From Chromera velia (Eukaryota > Sar > Chromeraceae), in contig JAHBMJ010001364.1 of assembly GCA_018398765.1 (NCBI GenBank), positions 1-31,973 on the forward strand: 31,973 nt of DNA, written 5' to 3'. This document shows positions 9,701 through 23,004 of this stretch, in pieces. Made by a program: the position numbers and the translations under genes. The notes under the pieces were generated by a model. The model was not told the origin of the DNA, did not search any database, and was given only the letters and a program-made list of their open reading frames with translations. Position 1 is the stretch's first letter. Each line of letters begins with the position of its first letter.

Positions 9701-12700
9701 GCACGACGAATGAGCAGCTGCTGGATGCCAGGAGATGGTCGCACAAAGCACGCGAAGGCAGGAGGAATAATTAAAGAAAAGATACCTGCCTGTAGCCACC
9801 ACTCCGAACGAATTTTGCATCAACCGATGGGGGGCACTTACCGATCGCAGCAGATCAGCTCGTCACCTCCCTCGTTGCACACGAAGCAAGACCTTTCGTG
9901 GCGAAGCTTTTTCTTTTCAGTTCTGCACGCAGGCAGGCAAAAAGGCAGGCAAGAAGGGAGGAAGGCACCGGGACGAGACGAGAATAAATGAGTGTCACTT
10001 CAAATGTGAGATCACATGAAGATGCGCCTGCAAAGGCCCGCCATCTTGCGAACCGAAAAATCACCCACGAATAACAAACAGCCTTCACCGATGCAAAAAC
10101 GACACACACAAGAACAGTTCCACGGAGAGAATGCCACGAAGAGGTACTCATTATCTTTTCACTGCATGGTCATCTGGCTTTCCTGTGTGTCTCCCTGCTG
10201 CTTCCAAAACGGACCTGGCTTTCCTGTGTGTCTCCCTGCGCCAGAAAGAAAACGGTTGGACATTCGTGAAACACGCGGCCTCCTCTAAAATTTAGACAAC
10301 ACTTTTTTCAGACATACAGACGGACGTAGTGACTGACTGACTGAGTGACTTACTCGTCTTTTCTGAAGTCTTCGGGCTGGAAGATTTGGTTCTTTGTGCG
10401 CTCCCTTTTGCCCAGTACAAGGTTGTCGAGAGCCAACCCTGCAGGGACATTCAGACCCGCCAGCTGCGTTACCGCACTGCTGCTCGAAGAGGAAGAAGAG
10501 GCTTGTTGAGCTCGGTCTTTCTGCTCTCCTTTATCTGGAGGCGACGATTCATTGTCGTCCTCAGCATCCCCGCCCTCAACCTCTTGCATGGCGTCTCCTG
10601 TCGAGATACCCACAGCTTCTCCCCCTTCGGCCTCTCCGTCTCCGTTCTCAGACGAACGTGGTGCCTCTCCCTCTCCCTCAGCGGCATCCTCCATTTGAAC
10701 ATCATCAGGCTTTGCCTCTCCCCCCTCTCCCTCCCTCTTCACTTCAGGCTCCTCTGCCTCCTGTTGCTGTCGGATATGCCCCGGTGTCTTCATCAGAAGC
10801 CCCCCCGCGTGGCCCTTCTCCGGCATATCTGAGAGGAGAGGAGACAAAAGGAATGGAAAGAAACGGAATCAGAACCAAAATGATTGGGAGAGATAGGGAT
10901 GAACGGCATGACAAGGGATGAACGGCATGACAAGAAAAACCAAGACAGAGGAAAACAAACTAACAGAGCCAAGGCAGCCTCAGTGTAAATTCTTTGCCAA
11001 AAATCGTCATCATTCTGTGTTACTGTCCTAGAATTCTGTTGTCCCAAAAGACATACATATGTCCAGAAGAGAAGTCAGACAGAATGAAGAAGACAGACTC
11101 CCTCAGAACACCAGCAGACCTTCCCCCCTTTTCCGTCACATGTCTGTGCTACTGTCCCCCTCTCAAATTCCCCTCCCTTGTTCCTTCCTCTGTCTGTCTG
11201 ACCTTCCAATTCCTTTTCTGTCGGCATCTTCCTGTGCTGTCTCTGGATGAAATCCTCCAGGACCCATCCACTCACGTCGTCTCCCTCACTCCTCTGCAGA
11301 CAGCACACAATCACAGAGCAAGATAAGAGAAAAGGCTTGACGGCGGGAGAGGCAAAAATTCCGATCGAGACTAAAAAGAAACACATCACGCGTTTCACAG
11401 AAGCGATTCGACAGCTCTCCTTGGTCCTGTCCTCAAGGACGACAGTGAGAAATCACTAACAGTCTGAGCTTCATGCAGACGAAAGGGGAGCCCGACTGAC
11501 CTTGATCACCGACGCCCCGTGTCTGATGAGCATCTTGATCTCCTGAGCCGACAGCTTTTCGTCTTGGAGGTCCTCCTCGAGAAGCTGCTGCTTCTCTGCA
11601 GCGGCTCCTTCAGTGTTGTTGTCCGTCCTGCAAAAACGTGGAAAGAAAGGGAGAGGACAAAGAGAGAAAAATTGACAGCACGAGAACCAGAGCTCAGAGA
11701 GAGATTGCGATTCCGACAGAAGTCATAAGGGCATATGCAAAAAAAAAGGCCACGCGCCCTTCGAACTCAACCACACCAACCCCTCATTATTCTCACGAAA
11801 CAGGTTCCAGACGTCAAATCGGATGGGACCCTGCTTTGTGGTTATGCAGTGTCACGCGCGTACTTCGCTCCCCAGAGGCATAACTAAACGAAGAACAGAA
11901 AAAAACGACGGACTGACCTGACAACCATTTTGTCCAGCTTCAGTTTTTGCTCTCGACGGAACGCCATCCTCTCCTCCACCGTCCACTCAGTCTGGAGCTT
12001 GTACACCGACACCTCCCTCTTCTGACCGATCCGGTGGGCTCTGCCTCAGTCGCTCAGTCAATCAAACGAGAAAGAGAGGAGACAAGAAGGAAAAGAAAGA
12101 AAGAATGAAGACAGGGCAGTGAGAGAAAGAACCCTCGACGAGACTCAGAGAAATGGAACCAACGAGACGGAGCCAAGAGGGGACGCCACGAAAGTTCCTC
12201 TTCTTAATTCATAAATCACCTTCTATCCATCCCCTCTGTGGCACACGAAGGAAATCAATCCAATCAGTCCCCTGTACCGATACAACCCATGCACCTCCCC
12301 CAAACACCCCCCCTCCCCCACCTGTCGACTGCCTGCAGGTCCACAAACGGATTCCAGTCCTCGTCGAACATCACCACATGGTTGGCAGAGAACAGGTTGA
12401 TCCCCAGACCCCCCGCACGAGTAGAGATCAGGTACACAAAGAAGTTCAGAGACGGGTTGTTGAAGTCTCGGATGTCCAACTCGCGCACGATCTTGTTCGT
12501 TGACCCATCCAGACGCATGTAGCTCCACCCCCTCCACTTGCAGTACTCCTCCAGTTCATCCAGCACCAACTGGAACTGGGTGAAGATCAGAACCTGAAAA
12601 CGCACAAAAGAGACGAAAGAGAAGAGAAGAAAAAAAGTGTCAAAAGGCAGATCTGCAGAGTCGAATTTCCGCCCACTTCGCCCCATATCCATACGAACAG

Positions 12701-15700
12701 ACCCATGCAGACACAAAAATACTTCACGAGTCCCAATCAACCCAACCCCCTCCCTCCCACCTTGTGCATCGACGCCCTGGGGGCAGTCTGTGTCTCTTCG
12801 GGAGCTTCTCCCTCCTTCGGCGCTCCCTCTGCCACTACTCCCTCCTTCACCTCTATCTCTGTTGTTTCTGCCGCCGCTGCCGCCGCCGCAGCGGCCGGGG
12901 CCGGGAGAGCAGCTGCAGCCGCCGCAGCTTCAACGGGCGCTTCCTGCTCAGAGGAAGGAGGGGCAACCTCGAGCTCCATCGGAGCGGCTTCTCCCCCCTC
13001 ACCCTCTGCCTCTGCAGGTTTTTCTGCAACGACAAGGCTGGTGCCCTCAGAGTGATCTTCCATCTCCACATCTTTCTCCTCCCCTTCCTCCTTAGTCTGT
13101 ACCTTCACCCCCTTGCGGTCTGGGGAGGAGGAACACGAAGAAGAAGACGATTCCTGGAGAGGCCCGTTGCCATTCACCACATTCGCACTGCTGCCCGAAA
13201 TCCCGCTGTTCTCCTTATCCCTCTCGGCCTCTGCATCCCTCCCTCCTGATGGAGTCAGAGGCTGCTTGGCCAACTCGGCAAGACCATCTCCCACCTCTGT
13301 CTTGACCACCACCCCCGTCTGTTCTTCTGCTTTCACTGCTCCGACTTCCGCTTTCACGCGGGGGAGAGAGGCCAGGGCCTCCGGGTTGGGGTTTTCCTTC
13401 TCGAGAACGACGGGCTTCGCTGGAGCAGGGCTGGGCAAGCCCGACATGGGCGTGACGGGAACCTCAACTTCCATGGTGACAAATGAATCCTTCCCACAGA
13501 GTCCGTCTTGGAAGGCCGTCTTGGCTGCCTCCGCTCCTGATGCGGGCGGCTTCCCTCCTTCAGCAGCCGCAGCTGCTGGGGCTCCAGCTGCCTTAACGGA
13601 ATCCCCAGGTGTCGTTTGCTTCTCGTCTGTGGGGGCTGATGAAGAGGATGAGGAAGAAGAAGCTCCGTTGGGCATCTCGTTGTTGGGTGCCTCTTCTGCT
13701 GATTTTTTGGAATTGGAGGGACTTGGACGGTTGGATGTGGGAACGGGAGGGGGGGCGGCTTCTTCATCGGAATCCTCGAAGAGGACCTTCCTTCCGGGAC
13801 GGCTCTTTTTGTTGGAAGGGGGTCGGATTTCTTCTTCTTCTGAGTCTTTACTCTCAGCTTTCTTCTCCTCCTTCTCTTTCTCTTTCCCTTTCCCCCCCTT
13901 CTTTTTGCCATTTTGGTCGTCTCCTTTCAAAGATGCCTCCAGAGCCTTCGCAACTGCTGCTTCCTCCTCTCTCGCCTGCTGCTCTGCACGCTTGCGTGCC
14001 CTCGCTTCTCGATCGTCTCGGTTGTCCTTCTTTTTCACGGCCGCAGCCTTTCTTTCCTCCTCCAACTTCCTTGCTTCCTCCTTTCTTCTCTCCTGTGCCT
14101 CCTGCCGCTTCTTTCTGGACCTCTCCTTCTTTTCCTCCTCGTCCGTCTCCATCCCGAGGAGCGCGTCGTCCTCCTCACCCCCCATCAGGGCATCCATCGG
14201 GATGATCTCAACGGGCTCATCTGTGGCCTCACGGTCTGAATATATTCAGTGGGAGGAGGGAAGGGAAGGGTGCACACGCACAACACAAAGATGCAGAGAC
14301 AACACATTGCATGCTGCAAGGGTGAGGCTGACTGGGGAAATGCTCAGGAAATCGGGAGATCGAAAAGCAACACACTGTCAATCGCTTCTCAAAAGGGAGG
14401 CAGACAGAGCAACAACGGAGCCACCCCACCCCACCCCACCCGACCCAAGAAAGACTAACTGCATGGAGCAAACGGGAAAGAAGGGAAACGCACACACCTG
14501 CGATGAAATGAGGGTAGATGGTCTGTTTGAGGAAATCAGGATCAGCACAGGGCGAAGGGTCGGAGTCTGCTTTGGGGAACCCGGTTCCAAGCGCTCCCTC
14601 TTCCCTCGGATCAGCTTCTCCTTCTCCTCCCTCACCCCCCTTCTCCTTCTTCTCATCCTCCTTGGAAGCCTCTCCGCCCACCCCCATGTCCTCATCCTCC
14701 TCGCCATCTTCGTCCCCACTCAGGTCTTCGTCTTCTTTCGCCTTCTTGCCCTTCCCCCCCTTCTTCCTCGAGGCTTTCTTCTTCTCCGCCCTCTCCTTCT
14801 CCCTCTCTTTCTTCTCTCGTTCACGCTCCTCGTCTCTGCGCTTCATGGCCGCCGCCCTCGCGGCAGCTCTCTCCATCTCCTCCCGTCTCCGGTCATCTGC
14901 CCGTGCGAACCCCTCGACGTACTCCCTGTTCTGCCTGTCCAATTGACAGAGGAGCTTGTCCAGGAAGACCAGCTTTGCAGAGGACTCGACATGGGCAGCT
15001 CCTGCAAGCAGACAGGCAGGAAGACAAGTAGGCAGGAGAGAAGCGTGTACAATGACTTCTAAATAGACAGATGGCAGAAGGTGTAGAAGTCGTAAGAGAG
15101 AGGAAGACGGACTGCATCGAAGACTGCGTGGGCGGTCATCCATTCAAAGAGTGCAGCAATCCAGAAGGAACCTCCATCCCCCTCAGGACATCGACCGTAC
15201 ATGAATTGATTCTATTTGCAGTGGGGGCCTGCCTACTTTCTGGACTGCATGGATAGAGAGAAAGGTGGTTAACCACAGGGCTGCACCGAAAAAGAGAGCG
15301 ATTTGGTGATTCTCCTTCAAGAAAGACAGAGAGAACAAAGAGCTGACCAGACTGTATGACTCTTATTCGAATGGAAAGAAGGAATTAAAATCCCTTCAAC
15401 CAAGGTCTCCGCAGAAAAAATATATGACCATCTGGCTGACTCCCTGACTGACCTTTCTGCTCCTTCAGAGCCGCAGCGTTCATCTCGAAGTGTTCCATTG
15501 CGTCCTGTCTCTTTTCCCTCTCCTCGATGCCCTCCACGTCCAGTCGTTCGAGGAACAGCTGACGCAGCTGCTGTTCGACGTGCGAACGGGAGACGATGGC
15601 CCGAGGGTGAGAGCTGAAGCAGCAGCAGCAGAGAAGGAAGAGAGGGGTGAGGGGGAAATGGAATTTGTGCAGGAAGAGAGACGCCAACAAAGAGAGAAGG

Positions 15701-18467
15701 AAGAGACAGACAAAGCACTGAACAGGGAGAGACCGGAAACGAAGAAGCAAAAATGACCTTTCCCCTTCACAGGACTGGCACGAGAATCAGACCGAGTTCC
15801 CAACGAGAGACAGACGCGCACTATGGACGGAAACAAAGACAAGCTCACGCTCCACGGATCAATCGGGGCACTTCCTTCATTCTACTTCTCCGCATGCACA
15901 CAGGCACTCCCTCGTAAGTAAATTTCTACTGCATACCCCCACAGCCTCTGTCCCTCAGAGCATTCAGTGAAAATAACGGTCGGGAGCAAATAAAAAAAGA
16001 AAGCGCACTAACCAGCAAAGTCGCAACTTGACAATCACGCCCATCAGCTTTCGGAGGTTCAGATCCTGCATCGTCTTCCCTGCCTTCTCGGTCAAGGACA
16101 AAAGCAGCTTATACCTGCAGCCAGAGAGAGAGAGAGAGAGAGGGATTTTATGAAAAACGGAGGGATGGGGAGGGATCAAATAAGTATGTGCGGACCAACA
16201 ATTGGGAAAGGAGGTAAGAACGGAGCTAGGCTGATGACCTGAATAAGCGCCGCGTCAAGAAACTGCGTCTGAACAAAACGCCACCTGGATAGGAAAGGAG
16301 CGACTCATGCTTGATCTGAATTCACACTACTGGACTTGGAGATGGATAGACGCAACAAGTTTCTTTGCCCACAATCCAGCAGGAGAAGAAAAAGCAGTCG
16401 AACCATCCCAGCCAATTAATTATCTGAATGGATGGCTGACTGACTGCCAGACTGACTGACCACTTCGCAGCTGAGGGTGTGAGGGGAAGCCAGACGTCGT
16501 AGATCGTCTTGGGAGGCAGCTTGATGACCTGAGGGTAGCGCGACAAAAAAGAGAAAGAGAGACGTGACAACAGACGAAGATTGATGATCACACGAGGAGC
16601 AGGAGACCAATGCGACTGCGTCTGCCACGGCAGCACGACGGAAGAGCCCTCAAAGAGCTCCCCCCCCCCCCGGGAAGAGATGACGAAAGGAAACCAAACA
16701 GACGGGCCACGGTAAAAAAGAAAGGTCCAAAAGGTTCTCTCTCACTGACCAGTTCTTTTGTTCTTCTCATCATCAGCTTCGAGAGAAGTCCACTCACTTT
16801 CCTGCACATACAAAAAGATTCCAACATGCCATATCTGCTGCAGGAAAGAATACTCACCATGAAACAAACCTCTATGATCAAGGCTGGCGGGAGAGAGAAT
16901 AATGTCCTAGTCAATCCGCCAGTGCAATTCTGAGGGTGGTCTGCTTCTTCTCTCTATCCCTTCATAGGATCCCCCTTCGCCTTCCAACCAAACCCCATCG
17001 CCGCTATGTACACAAATGGATTCTAACGGGAGTATCACAACCAAAACAGGGTGGGTAGAAGCAGAATTTCGGGACTGTTTCTGCAGTGATTTTTCTTTTG
17101 TTTGGATCACCTCCCTTGAACGCAAAACAGGACAAATGGGAAACGGGAAAAGAAAAAGGAAGGAGACCCAGAGAGAGAAAGGAGAAGAACTGACTGGATG
17201 AGGGTAAGGTCCACCTGCAAGTCGAGGTCATCGTCGTCGCTCTCCTTTTCCTTCTCTTTCTCCTTCGCGTCCTTCAGTGCTTTGGGGCCTCTCTTCGCCC
17301 CCTTGTTCTCCTTCTTGCTTGGCCCTTTTCCGACAGAGAAGGCCTGAGAAGAAAAACATGGAAAGAGAGAATAAAGTGAATTAAGTGCGGAAAGCAAGAG
17401 AACAGAAGAGTGCTTTCTAAGGAAACGAACGTTTCTTCTTTTGTGCACAACGAATGTGTACAAACAAACAGAGTCTCTACAACAAAGCCAAAAAAAAAAA
17501 AACGGACCACTTAGGGCTACCTACCTGCTCAAAGACGTCCGAGTCCTGCAAGATGTCTGGGAAGAGAAAGTTGCAGAGAACGAACAGCTCCCTGATGTTG
17601 TTCTGCAGAGGGGTGCCTGTCAGCAGCACCCTCATGTTCCCTGCCACCCTGTCGAGAGAGTGACGCACGCTCCCGCGATCATTTTTGATGCGGTGGGCCT
17701 CATCTGCATGCATAGGGGGGGAGAAGAGACAATTTGATTTTGTCAAATGCGTGGGTGTGAGGGGCTCGAAAAAAAAACAAAAAAAAACCCTCTTCGTCCC
17801 ATTCTCCTTGCTTGCTTGCGTGCACAAGCGCCTCTCTGAGCATCCGAAAACAGGAATCGGGAAGAACCCCAAAGAAACAGATACGAGGCAGGCAGGCAGA
17901 CGAAGGAAGCAGGGACGAACCGAGAATGATGCACTGCCACTTGATGTCGTCTGCGAAGAATTTCTCTTCAGTCTTCACGGTCTCGTAAGTCGTGATGTAC
18001 ACGTCGAAGTACCCGAAGAGAACCTGCACAAACGGTGCACAAGGGGAGAGAAGGGAAGACACACAGTGAATGCCCAGAGTGCGAATTCAGAGAGAGTCTA
18101 TGTAGAAGGAGACCAAGGCACTGAATGCGCACCCCTCCCTCCCTGCCCCCCTCCCTGACCTCCTGAGAAGTCAACTGAAAGTCCCTCTCGCTGGCGGTCC
18201 CACAGATCTTCACCATGGAGAGCTCAGGCGTGAACCTTCGGATCTCACGGGCCCAGTTGCCAACAGTGGAGAGGGGCACCACAATCAAGTGAGGACCTGC
18301 AGACACGCAGGGGACATTCACAGATGGAGGGACATCAGCGAGCGAACGAATGAATGAAAACAAACATGTGGAGCTTGCTTCATGAACTCTAAGGCGAAAG
18401 ACAGCGACGAAAGGAAGCGGGCCGTCCAGATGGAAGAAGCCTCGCAAGCGGGAGGAAGATAGATGTA

Positions 18468-18505
<38 letters not shown>

Positions 18506-21500
18506 GGGGGGGGGCTGGAGACGTAGAGAGGTAGAGAAGGAGTGGATGATTAAATTGCCCGGTCGTATGATTCTCGGACTCCCTTGCTCAGTGATAGACC
18601 CTCCCTCTTACTGGCTGGCTGACCGGGAATTTTCCGGACGATTTTGAGGAAGGAGAGGAAGGCGAGGGTCTGGATCGTCTTCCCGAGTCCCATCTCGTCG
18701 GCCAGAATCGCCCCTGCCTTGTTCATGAACGAGTGGATCAACCAGTTGACGCCCTTCACCTGCAGGCAAGCAAATATTTTTTTGAAGGATTGCGGTCTAC
18801 ATCTAGTCATTCATTCGCGTCTGGAGGAGTCAGAGACACAAAAACGCAAAAACAGACATTGAAGGAATCACGACCAACAGGAGTGGGGGTGGGGAGGAGC
18901 CAATACGCGAGACCGCTTTTTGTTCGAAGGAGGTTAGAAGGGAAAGGAAACATACATGCACCTCTGCACCTCTGTCTTGCTTGCGTGCATTCGTTTCACC
19001 GCACCTCACTACTTTTTTTTTCGGACACTAAGAGGAACGCAGAGTGGCTTTCCGTTTGAAAAAAGGCTGCTCTGCTTTATTGCTTTGTCTTTCTTTGCGA
19101 TACGCTTCATCATGAACACACAATCTGGAATTCCTTGGGAGGGAAAAAATGAAGAAAAGGGTTGAATGAAGAGTTTGCTTGCACATGGACACCCCCCAGA
19201 CCAACCAAGCCAACGGACCTGGTAGTGCTTCAGAGAGATGCCTTCAGTAAGGAGGTCCTTCTTCATTGGATCCCCCTCGGGCAAACGGGCCTGCTGCCTC
19301 AGAGCCGACTGCCAATAGTGGGGGACCTTCTCACCGCTGTCGCCGCCGTCCTGGATGGAGGAGGAAAAAAGAAGAGGCAGAAAGACAGAGGCACAGAGAA
19401 GGAAATGAAACAAAAGTGCCACTTGAGTGATAGGTACCCACTAGATTTACTTGCATCATAGAATTCCAGAGAGCACGGCAAAGTTGCAGCCAGCACAAAA
19501 GCAGAGATACCCGGATTCGGCCAGAAAGAAAGTTTGGGAACGAACACGACGGAGCAGAAAGAAAAGAAGGACGAAAAGAAAAGAAAGAAAGAAAGGGGCA
19601 GGAAAGGAAACGGAATGCACTTTTTTGTAATCTGAATCCCAATCCGAATATTAGTAGGGGGGTGCATCCACGCTGATGAGAAAAATCTGCTTTTTCTCTC
19701 ACTTTACTCACCGCTTGAGACCCATCCTCACTCTCCGAGTCGCTCGCGTTTTCCTCTCTCCGCCTCTTGAGCCGTCCCCCCTTCTTTCCCGCCTCCGCCT
19801 TTTTCTTCTCCTTCTCTGCACAGACAGTCGGTTGGAGAGAAATCAGAACAGTAACTGCACAGGGCCAGACAGTGCCGACCCGCACCCCCCCACTCTTCTT
19901 TGATCACCGATCGTTGGACAAGAGCAACTTGACGGAAATGAGCGCCTCACGCACCCACGCAGTTATCTTTTTGTGTGCTATACCTTTTGCTGTTGCGTAT
20001 CAGAAAGAACACAAAAGACCCATGCGCTCTGTTTGAGAGGCCCCAGCGTTCCCGTCTCCTTCCTGCGACTGACCGCTCTTCTTCAACCCCATTTTCTCGG
20101 CGTACTTTTTGATCTTCTCGAATTGCCTGAAGGGAAGGGAAGGGAAGGGAAGGGAATGCAAGGGAAAGAAGGGAAAGAGACAAGGAGCGGGACGAATGAA
20201 GAATCAGTGCACCGAGGCGATCCGTTCCGACTGTGTCTCTCTCTCACTCCCTGTGTGGAGATGGATGGACAAAAAGGGAAGGAGGTATTTCAAAGTGCGT
20301 GGGAGAATCGACAGACACCAGCTCAGGCCTGAAAAGAGAAGACAACAGAAGAGGAAAGAGAAGAGCAGTGTAAAGGCTGGCCACTAGGTGGAGATTCCCA
20401 CACTGACACACAAAGGAAGGCAATGTGTGTGATGAGAAAACCGCAGACCCACTCACTTGGAGGCGACGAAGGGCCGGATGTACTTGCGGCTCTCGTACAG
20501 AAAAACGTTCCTCTGCATCGTTGTACAAACAGCAGGGGTGTTACGGGGACACAACAGGGACGCCAGCACAAGAGAAGAGAAGAGGAAAGGAGCAAACGGA
20601 GAAGGGGGAAAGTCCATAGCCTGAAGCTGCATCAGCTGTTTTGACCTCTCGTCGTCCTTTCATTCATTGTCACTGAGACGGACGGCGGAAGACCCACAAC
20701 GAACGACTTCGGGAAACGATGGATAAACAGAACGAAAATGAGGCGACCAAGTATGAAAGACGCAAACGGAAACTCGGAAACAGCACCGCCCATGACAACG
20801 AATGAAGGCTGAGAAAGACAAGGAAAAAGGAAAAACGACGTCGTCAAGAGTGTATGCGTGGAACGAAGTGAAAAACGCATGGTTGATACAGCACCTGATC
20901 TCAATCCGAGTGAGTCGGGTAGCGAACGAGTCAGTGAGTGCAGACAAAAATGCATCGACCCATCGGCTGACTGACTGACTGACTGCCTGACGTTCTTTCT
21001 GGCGATGCGCATCTGCTTGTCGACCCTCTCGATGAGCTGTTCGAGGTGGCGTTTCCTTTGCGCCTTCGTCAGTCTGCACACATACACACACACGCATGTG
21101 TTCGGTTGTGTCTGTGAGTGTGTGAGTGTGTGCGTGTGTGTGTTTCGGCGGGAGCCTGGAGGGGGAAAGACGAAAACAAGGTGAAACATCAGGAAGGCGT
21201 AAGTGCAGAGCAAAGCTGAGTAGCAAGGAAGACCAACCAACCGACAGACAGACAAGAAAGAACTCTCTTCTAGGAAAAAAGACAGAGGCCAGGTGGAAGA
21301 GGAATCAAATTGTCCCTTACTCTTTCCCTCTATAAGTCTCACAAATTCACTCCTGCCTGTCTGATCAGGAGAGGGCATACAGAAATAATGAAAGGGCTGA
21401 GGACTGTCGAGACTGACTGTTCAAATCCCCCCTTTTTGTTCGGATCGAAGCCCTGACACTTCGGACAGGACCTGAGGGCGTGAAGGCAGGGAAAGGGCAA

Positions 21501-22936
21501 CACAAACACACAGACACAGACACAGACACAAACACAAACACACACACACACACACACAGAGGGAGCAGGGTCAATTTTGGTGTTCTTGTATCTTTAGTTC
21601 TTCGTCTGTATCCTCGGTCTGGGTCAGATTTCCGCATTTTTCATCAGATGTCAGGGAGTACAAAAACGGGTCAACGACCGACCACATTGCCTGGTCCGTT
21701 CCCCCCCCCTTTTTTTTCCTTGTGTCCTCTCGACAGCGCTATTCTCTGCCCAGCAACACTTCACTCAGCCGTCTCAGACAGAGAACGACTTCCCCCCCCA
21801 CTAACGGTTTTCTCCTTTCGGCCTCTTCATTAAAAAAGCTCTCTCCGCTTCATACCTACTTTCCTTCTCGGTAAAACGGAAACAAGGAGGGCAGAGCCGA
21901 CTCTTCCTTCTGCCCCCTGACTGACTGACTGACCATGGGACCCCCTCAGGAAGGGTTTTGACTTTGATGCACTTGGCATGGTACGAGCGTGGGCAGGTCT
22001 CGCAGTAGATCAGTTTCCCCGGACCCTGGCAGACGCCGCAAAAACGGGAGTTGATGACGAGGCCGTCAGGCCCGATTTTTCGTTCCTCTCCGTCTCCGGC
22101 GTTCTCTTTGTCGTCATCGCGTTGGGCTGCGTCCTTCCTGTCTCTGTTCACTAGTCCCCCCGCTTGGGCGGCCTTTCCCTTCCCCCCCCCCTGCTTCTTC
22201 ACACACGCAGGACAGAACCAGTCTCCCTCTGGCTCGTCCACAAGACCCTGCATCCATCCAACCACACGCACATTCTTCCTCAAACCAGCCGTGTGTGCAG
22301 ACAAAGCCACGGGCCAAGCTTGGCGTCCTCATCTGGAATCTATGCGTCCAAACCGAACAAACAAACAGCGGGAGACAGTCCCCATAGCCAGGTCTTGGGC
22401 TCGAGGAGCCAAATTGCGGCAAAAAGGGAGGGAGGGGAAGGAAAGGCAAAGAAAGAGCCGGAGGAAGACAAGACAGATTGTTCCAGGAGGGCACACTGCA
22501 TCATGTATGAAAGGCGCAATGGAGAAGGAAACAAGAGACAACAACTTGCATTGCCCTTATTTCATCACATGACTCCCTCCCTCTTCTCCTTTCTTGCAGT
22601 GTGTGTCTGCCAATCGCCTTCTTGTCTCTCTCATTCGAGTACAGAAGACTTACACAGCAGACGTTGTGCGCAGAGTTTGTGCAGCCGTCGCAGAGCAGCA
22701 GCACAGCATTCTCACCCAGCGAATCCTGAGCAAACACAGAAATGCAGACACACAGACAGAGGGAAAAACACACAATAGAGAAGCACGGGTATACATGGGA
22801 GGCATGGGAGGAAACAGAGGCACAGTCGCACGCAAGGAAGAGGGTAGGTGAAAGGAGGGCAAAGCTTGCGGCAAAGGAAGTCCAAACTGAACAGTGAATC
22901 AAACTAAAGAAACAGAAAGTCTCTCTCTCTCGCGCG

Positions 22937-23004
<68 letters not shown>

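Noticed and set aside
10354..10828. SANT/SLIDE domain after the ATPase
   Set aside because: The exon is acidic and Ser-rich without the regular aromatic residues; no helix pattern supports it.
13113..15062. 649-residue open frame on the plus strand
   Set aside because: It is the antisense shadow of the Lys/Glu-rich exons 21-22, Ser/Phe/Leu-rich by codon complement, and runs through confirmed splice sites.
15453..16114. Splitting the minus gene into two genes at the large insertion
   Set aside because: Lobe 2 motifs lie on both sides and every junction phase agrees, with total length divisible by three.
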